A stretch of DNA of 15,963 bases from Thioalkalivibrio nitratireducens. Its GTDB lineage: Bacteria; Pseudomonadota; Gammaproteobacteria; Ectothiorhodospirales; Ectothiorhodospiraceae. The notes below the pieces were generated by a model that was given only the letters and a program-made list of their open reading frames with translations, searched no databases and was not told the DNA's origin. The translations under genes and the position numbers were made by a program. The stretch spans positions 1 through 15,963 of the forward strand of contig JAABSN010000075.1 of NCBI GenBank assembly GCA_011390385.1, read 5' to 3'. Positions 12,657 through 15,963 of the stretch are shown piece after piece (positions within the stretch are counted from its first letter, which is position 1; every line of letters begins with the position of its first letter).

Positions 12657-14999
12657 ATGCTTCGGAACCTCGCCGTAAAAGTAATATTCATTGCCTTTTT
12701 TCTTTGGGCCAGTCAGTCATCACATGCTCAGGGAACCATTTTCGTCGACGGCTTTGAAAGTCCCCTGAACATTTCCGTCAGTGGGCCCGCGTTCCTCGCT
12801 GTCGGCCAGCAGGGCAGCGTGGTGCAGGAGTTGACCGGGCCTGTCTCCAGCTCGGGCGTGTCCTGGACGGTCGAGCCGGCGGGGCTCGTCGATTTCGACG
12901 CAGGCACTGGACTCATCGAAGGCATCGCACCCGGAGAAGTAACGCTCACCGCGTCGGTCACGGCCAACACGGAAGACGGCCCGCGGGAACTGGTTGATTC
13001 TGTAATCGTGACCGTGCGCCGGCCCGCGATCAAGCACCAATGGACCTTTAACGAAAGTGCGAATGGCTTTGGCCGGCAATTCGACGACTTTCTCGGAGGC
13101 CCGTCGGCCCTCGTCTTAAATAGACCGGGCGGCGACCCGATCGTTGAGAACGGCGGCGTCACGCTGGTCGGCGGCAACCCGGATTTCACCGACTTTATCT
13201 GGCTTCAGGGCGATCTCTTTGGCGGCCTGAAAGATACGACCATCGAGCTCTGGGCTACTCAGTTAAGCATCCAGGCATGGTCGAGAATCTTCGACTTTGG
13301 ATCCGATACGTCGAACTATCTGTTTATGAGCTGGACGCGATTCGGAACACTGAATTCTGATCGAATCGAATGGCGGTCGCCTGCGGGAACATGGACAAAA
13401 GACGACGAGCTCGGGCCTTATGAACTGGGGGTCGAATATCATATTGCGATGGTGATCGATGGCGACCGAGGCAGCAACGGCGAGGCTTTGGTTTCCTGGT
13501 ACAGAAACGGGCAACGGGTCGGTCAGACGTCGATGCCACCCGGCTTCCGGCTGGCCGATCTCGACTGTTGTAACAATTTTCTAGGCCGCTCGAAGTACCA
13601 AGCCGACTCGGTCGCCCATGCGAACTATAACGAGGTTCGTATATACGACGGTGCGCTTTCAGACGATGAAATCCTCGACAGTTATAACGCGGGACCGCTC
13701 GGAGGCGGCCAGACCGTCAACATCAGCATCGGAGGCACCAATCAGGTCAACGTCGGCCGAACCGCCCAGCTGACGGCCTCGATCACCAGCAATGTCGGGT
13801 CGTTCCCCGGTGACGTGATCTGGACGTCAGGGAATACTGAATTGCTCACCGTTTCATCGACTGGTCGACTGACCGGTGAAAAGATGTACCGACCCGGCGT
13901 TCAGGGCTGCACGGTCAGTGTGTGTGAGGTGGCCGTGACCGCAACCGTTGCCGCAAAGCCTTCGGTCTCAACCCAGGTCACTGTTCGGATTTTTCCAGCC
14001 GTGGACCCTTCCGAGACTTTTCGTTTCACGGTGAACAACCTTCTTCGCGATGTCAAAGACTGGACGGTCTCGTCTTCTTCATGGCAGGGTGTGACTGCAC
14101 CAGCCGGCAGCCGTCGGGGCTTCGGCGGCCATATCCAGGGGATCGCCCGGGCCGGGGCCGTATGGGTGATGAGTCACAGCCAGGACAACGGCGAAGGATT
14201 TCTCATCTGGGGTACAGGAGCAAACAACAATTGGGGTTACCTTGAAGATGGCCTCGGGATCGAAGGCCATCCCGGCGGTATCCAGGCGTCGGGCGATGTC
14301 ATCGCGGTCACCGCCAAGCCGCAGGGCGGCTCCAATAATGGTGGCAATGGCGTCAAGTTCTTCAGATTCCCGATAAGCGATACCAATACCGTGATACCCC
14401 TGCCTCACCTGACGATTGGGGAGTCGCGCGGTGAAGCGGGGGCGCTGGCCTGGAATCCGCGCCATGGACGGTTCTACTTTATCGACTCGCGGAATCAGTC
14501 GGTCCCGAGTACCGGAGTCGCAGACCAACCGGTCTGGAGAACGACCAAGGTCGGCGCGCCACTTACTGATCCGGCGAATCGATTCGAGAAATATCCCCTG
14601 AACGGCGGGGTGATTAACTTATTCGGATCACAGGGTTCCATTCAATTGATGTACGACGAGACCACTGGCGAAATGTATCTTCTGACCTTTGACCGTCGTA
14701 CTGACGATGATGTATTTTTCGGGACCCGAGAGAACTACTTCGTTTCCCTGGTCAACTTCGACGCTCCGGAGTTGTCGAATTTTTTCGACACTAATACCTT
14801 TGTCAGAACGAACGCTGACGACAGCTGGTATTTATTCGCCTCGCCATCTTTCCGCTGGTCTGCGGGTCTGTATATCGATGCCTTCGGAAATGCGCGTGCC
14901 ATTTCGACCGAACGGTGCGTCCCGCAAAGCGTTCCGGGTGTTTGTGATTCTTTGCAGCAGGACGTGGATTACTGGATACTCGGGCCCTCGTCACCCTGA
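12657..14999 (+). CDS. Secreted Big2-LamG-Big2 protein with unassigned C-terminal domain
   Basis: The 780-residue protein has a signal peptide (residues 1-24, hydrophobic KVIFIAFFLWA, cut after SHA), so it is exported. An FVDGFES motif follows at about 29-35, common just after the signal peptide in secreted proteins of Xanthomonadales-like bacteria. A bacterial Ig-like Big2 domain spans about 36-122 (GTGLIEGIAPGEVTLTAS). A LamG/concanavalin-like domain spans about 126-346, starting HQWTFNE and ending EVRIYDGALSDDEILDSYNAG. A second Big2 domain occupies about 352-447. The last 330 residues (450-780), with HIQGIARAG, HPGGIQASGDVIAV and repeated aromatic-rich strands, look like a beta-propeller-type fold that I cannot name. 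Start ATG 12657 has AAGG about eight bases upstream; the TTG at 12651 is too close to it. Likely roles are adhesion or binding of carbohydrate or matrix; no catalytic motif is visible. Confidence 0.85.
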   Translation: MLRNLAVKVIFIAFFLWASQSSHAQGTIFVDGFESPLNISVSGPAFLAVGQQGSVVQELTGPVSSSGVSWTVEPAGLVDFDAGTGLIEGIAPGEVTLTASVTANTEDGPRELVDSVIVTVRRPAIKHQWTFNESANGFGRQFDDFLGGPSALVLNRPGGDPIVENGGVTLVGGNPDFTDFIWLQGDLFGGLKDTTIELWATQLSIQAWSRIFDFGSDTSNYLFMSWTRFGTLNSDRIEWRSPAGTWTKDDELGPYELGVEYHIAMVIDGDRGSNGEALVSWYRNGQRVGQTSMPPGFRLADLDCCNNFLGRSKYQADSVAHANYNEVRIYDGALSDDEILDSYNAGPLGGGQTVNISIGGTNQVNVGRTAQLTASITSNVGSFPGDVIWTSGNTELLTVSSTGRLTGEKMYRPGVQGCTVSVCEVAVTATVAAKPSVSTQVTVRIFPAVDPSETFRFTVNNLLRDVKDWTVSSSSWQGVTAPAGSRRGFGGHIQGIARAGAVWVMSHSQDNGEGFLIWGTGANNNWGYLEDGLGIEGHPGGIQASGDVIAVTAKPQGGSNNGGNGVKFFRFPISDTNTVIPLPHLTIGESRGEAGALAWNPRHGRFYFIDSRNQSVPSTGVADQPVWRTTKVGAPLTDPANRFEKYPLNGGVINLFGSQGSIQLMYDETTGEMYLLTFDRRTDDDVFFGTRENYFVSLVNFDAPELSNFFDTNTFVRTNADDSWYLFASPSFRWSAGLYIDAFGNARAISTERCVPQSVPGVCDSLQQDVDYWILGPSSP

Positions 15000-15015
15000 T
15001 GACCCATGAGTCGAG

Positions 15016-15041
15016 CGCTGACGACAGAACGGTGCGTCCCG
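15016..15041 (+). repeat. Mosaic duplicate of the upstream gene's 3' end
   Basis: CGCTGACGACAG (15016-15027) repeats 14813-14824, and GAACGGTGCGTCCCG (15027-15041) repeats 14910-14924 exactly. Joined at the shared G, they look like a copy of the gene's 3' end with about 85 bp deleted between the two parts. A repeat-family core (GGTGGGTGTCCGG, 15041-15053) follows immediately. Confidence 0.6.
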
Positions 15042-15080
15042 GTGGGTGTCCGGCATCTGAGTCGGCATCTGCAACATCTG

Positions 15081-15109
15081 TTGTGATTTTTCACGCATTA
15101 GTGGATACT
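15081..15109 (+). promoter_or_regulatory. Candidate sigma70 promoter for the NTF2-like gene
   Basis: TTGTGA (15081-15086) and GATACT (15104-15109) are separated by 17 bp. Each matches four of six consensus bases. Transcription would start near 15116, about 16 bases before the ATG at 15133. This is inferred from pattern only. Confidence 0.35.
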
Positions 15110-15132
15110 GGAACCTCAACCTAAACGACGGT

Positions 15133-15600
15133 ATGAACATGAAGCTGATCAAATTGATGGTCCTGATGCCGCTGATGATGGCGTTTTCGTTCGCGCTTGC
15201 AAGCGAACAAATGAGCGAAGCCCAGATGGAAGTCTGGGGCGTAGTGGCCTCTTCCTGGGAAGATGAAAGCAAGGAGACCGGCGCCTGGCCGGGTGAGTAT
15301 GTGCATGAAGACGCGCATACCTGGAGTCCTGAATGGCCTGTTCCGCGCAATGCAACATCAATGGCCGCCTGGTCGCGTTTCGGAGAGGCCTACAACCAGA
15401 CCCTGAATTACGAGCTGTTCCCGCTTCAGGTCACCGTGATGGGTGACACCGCTGTGGTGTATTACTTCTCTGTGCGAGTGACCGAAAGTGGCGACGAGCG
15501 CGAGCGTGAAACCACAGGGCTGGTCGAAACGCTGGTGCGCACGGATGCAGGCTGGAAGTTCCTCGGCTTGTCCAGCTTCTCGAAGGGTGGTAGCGACTGA
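15133..15600 (+). CDS. Secreted NTF2-like (DUF4440/SnoaL-type) protein
   Basis: The 155-residue protein has a signal peptide (residues 1-23, LIKLMVLMPLMMAFSFALA, cut before SEQM). The mature part of about 130 residues fits the NTF2-like fold. It opens with a helix (EAQMEVWGVVASSWEDESKE). Then come WSPEWPVPRNATSMAAWSRF and beta strands such as LQVTVMGDTAVVYYFSV and ETLVRTDAGWKFLGLSSFS, the usual DUF4440/SnoaL ending. Such domains act as small-molecule binding pockets or isomerase-like enzymes; no specific activity can be assigned. The start ATG 15133 has only a weak ribosome site; ATG 15139 is possible. It lies 133 bp after the larger secreted protein on the same strand, with its own candidate promoter and a strong terminator behind it. 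Confidence 0.82.
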   Translation: MNMKLIKLMVLMPLMMAFSFALASEQMSEAQMEVWGVVASSWEDESKETGAWPGEYVHEDAHTWSPEWPVPRNATSMAAWSRFGEAYNQTLNYELFPLQVTVMGDTAVVYYFSVRVTESGDERERETTGLVETLVRTDAGWKFLGLSSFSKGGSD

Positions 15601-15638
15601 TTGCTGCTTGTCAAGGCGCCAAGCGTCTTGACCACAAT

Positions 15639-15684
15639 GCCCGATCCACGGCACAGAGGATTGTTGCCGGGGTCGGGCTTTTTT
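15639..15684 (+). terminator. Rho-independent terminator after the NTF2-like gene
   Basis: GCCCGATCC (15639-15647) pairs with GGGTCGGGC (15670-15678), with one T-G wobble. CGGCA (15649-15653) pairs with TGCCG (15665-15669), leaving one bulged A. Six T follow directly (15679-15684). The hairpin begins 38 bp after the stop codon at 15600 and has the full form of an intrinsic terminator. Confidence 0.88.
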
Positions 15685-15706
15685 ACGGTCAGGGTTTCGG
15701 TTGTCA

Positions 15707-15762
15707 GCCAGAACAACGCAGCCAGAACAAGACACCCATCAGCCAGAACAAGACACCTATCA
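15707..15762 (-). repeat. 21-bp tandem repeat carrying the type B core
   Basis: Two 21-bp units at 15721-15741 and 15742-15762 differ at one base, and a partial unit (GCCAGAACAA) precedes them at 15707-15716. On the minus strand each unit contains GATGGGTGTC or GATAGGTGTC followed by TTGTTCTGGC, so it belongs to the same repeat family as the arrays beside the RAYT gene. Confidence 0.75.
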
Positions 15763-15797
15763 TCGGGCTCAGCAACTGCCGAGCAACCCGGACGCAA

Positions 15798-15880
15798 AAA
15801 ACAACCCGGATACCCACCTACCTTTCTTACGTGATGGGTGTCCTTATTCTTTGCGCTCGATGGGTGTCCGTATTCTTTTT
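15798..15880. repeat. Compact type A / type B repeat pair without transposase
   Basis: A type A copy on the minus strand (15798-15822, AAAACAACCCGGATACCCAC then CTACC) faces two type B copies on the plus strand (15833-15852 and 15859-15880, GATGGGTGTCC then TTATTC or GTATTC). The inverted cores GGATACCCA (15808-15816) and TGGGTGTCC (15835-15843) can form a 9-bp stem with one wobble. The order and orientation are the same as around the RAYT gene, but with about 10 bp between the types instead of a gene. Confidence 0.85.
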
Positions 15881-15963
15881 GTTCTTTTTCTTTGATGCGT
15901 ATTCTTTGCCCCGGGGTCTTCGGAAGCTTCGCCCTGCTTGAAGTCCCACATCGCCACTCGATC
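15881..15963. other. Window end, no gene seen
   Basis: The sequence after the last type B copy is T-rich and then GC-rich, with no supported gene. A neighbouring gene probably begins or ends beyond the window. Confidence 0.4.

Noticed and set aside
12500..12691. Minus-strand 63-codon frame upstream of the secreted-protein gene
   Set aside because: It overlaps the start of the secreted-protein gene, has no ribosome site and matches no family I recognise.

Overview
The window looks like accessory chromosome from a GC-rich gammaproteobacterium. The secreted protein at 12657-14999 carries a short FVDGFES-type motif just after its signal peptide, a habit I associate with Xanthomonadales/Wenzhouxiangella-like bacteria. 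The genus is inference from style; no rRNA or other marker gene is present.

Layout, left to right. (1) 1-1411: the end of an IS3-family element (orfA and the first codons of orfB, minus strand) abuts an IS256-family transposase that has lost its N-terminal third and its right terminus. (2) 1404-2708: a minus-strand PAS-PAS-GGDEF diguanylate cyclase with an I-site. (3) 2709-4790: a REP-associated tyrosine transposase (RAYT, HUH/Y1 family) flanked by two arrays of short repeats. The left-hand repeats (type A) lie on the minus strand and the right-hand repeats (type B) on the plus strand. (4) 4791-10398: a two-gene minus-strand operon. The promoter-proximal gene is a CheB-CheR-coiled-coil-PAS-PAS fusion without a kinase domain. 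It is followed after 40 bp by a PAS-PAS-GGDEF-EAL protein ending in a CZB-type zinc-binding domain. (5) 10399-10970: no gene, but a 148-bp element with 19-bp perfect terminal inverted repeats and four internal hairpins. (6) 10971-12020: a PAS-HD-GYP phosphodiesterase, then a degraded EAL-domain fragment near 12183-12311. (7) 12657-15684: a large secreted Big2-LamG-Big2 protein and a small secreted NTF2-like protein, both on the plus strand, the latter closed by a strong intrinsic terminator. (8) 15685-15963: further copies of the type A and type B repeats, including a compact A/B pair with no transposase.

How it fits together. Three intact genes make or degrade c-di-GMP (GGDEF; GGDEF+EAL; HD-GYP), and one EAL gene is decaying. 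The CheB/CheR/PAS protein is likely a sensory partner of the GGDEF-EAL-CZB protein encoded in the same operon. The region is therefore a c-di-GMP signalling cluster interleaved with mobile and repeat DNA. The most unusual non-coding features are the RAYT with its two-type oriented repeat arrays and the multi-hairpin inverted-repeat element at 10777-10924.
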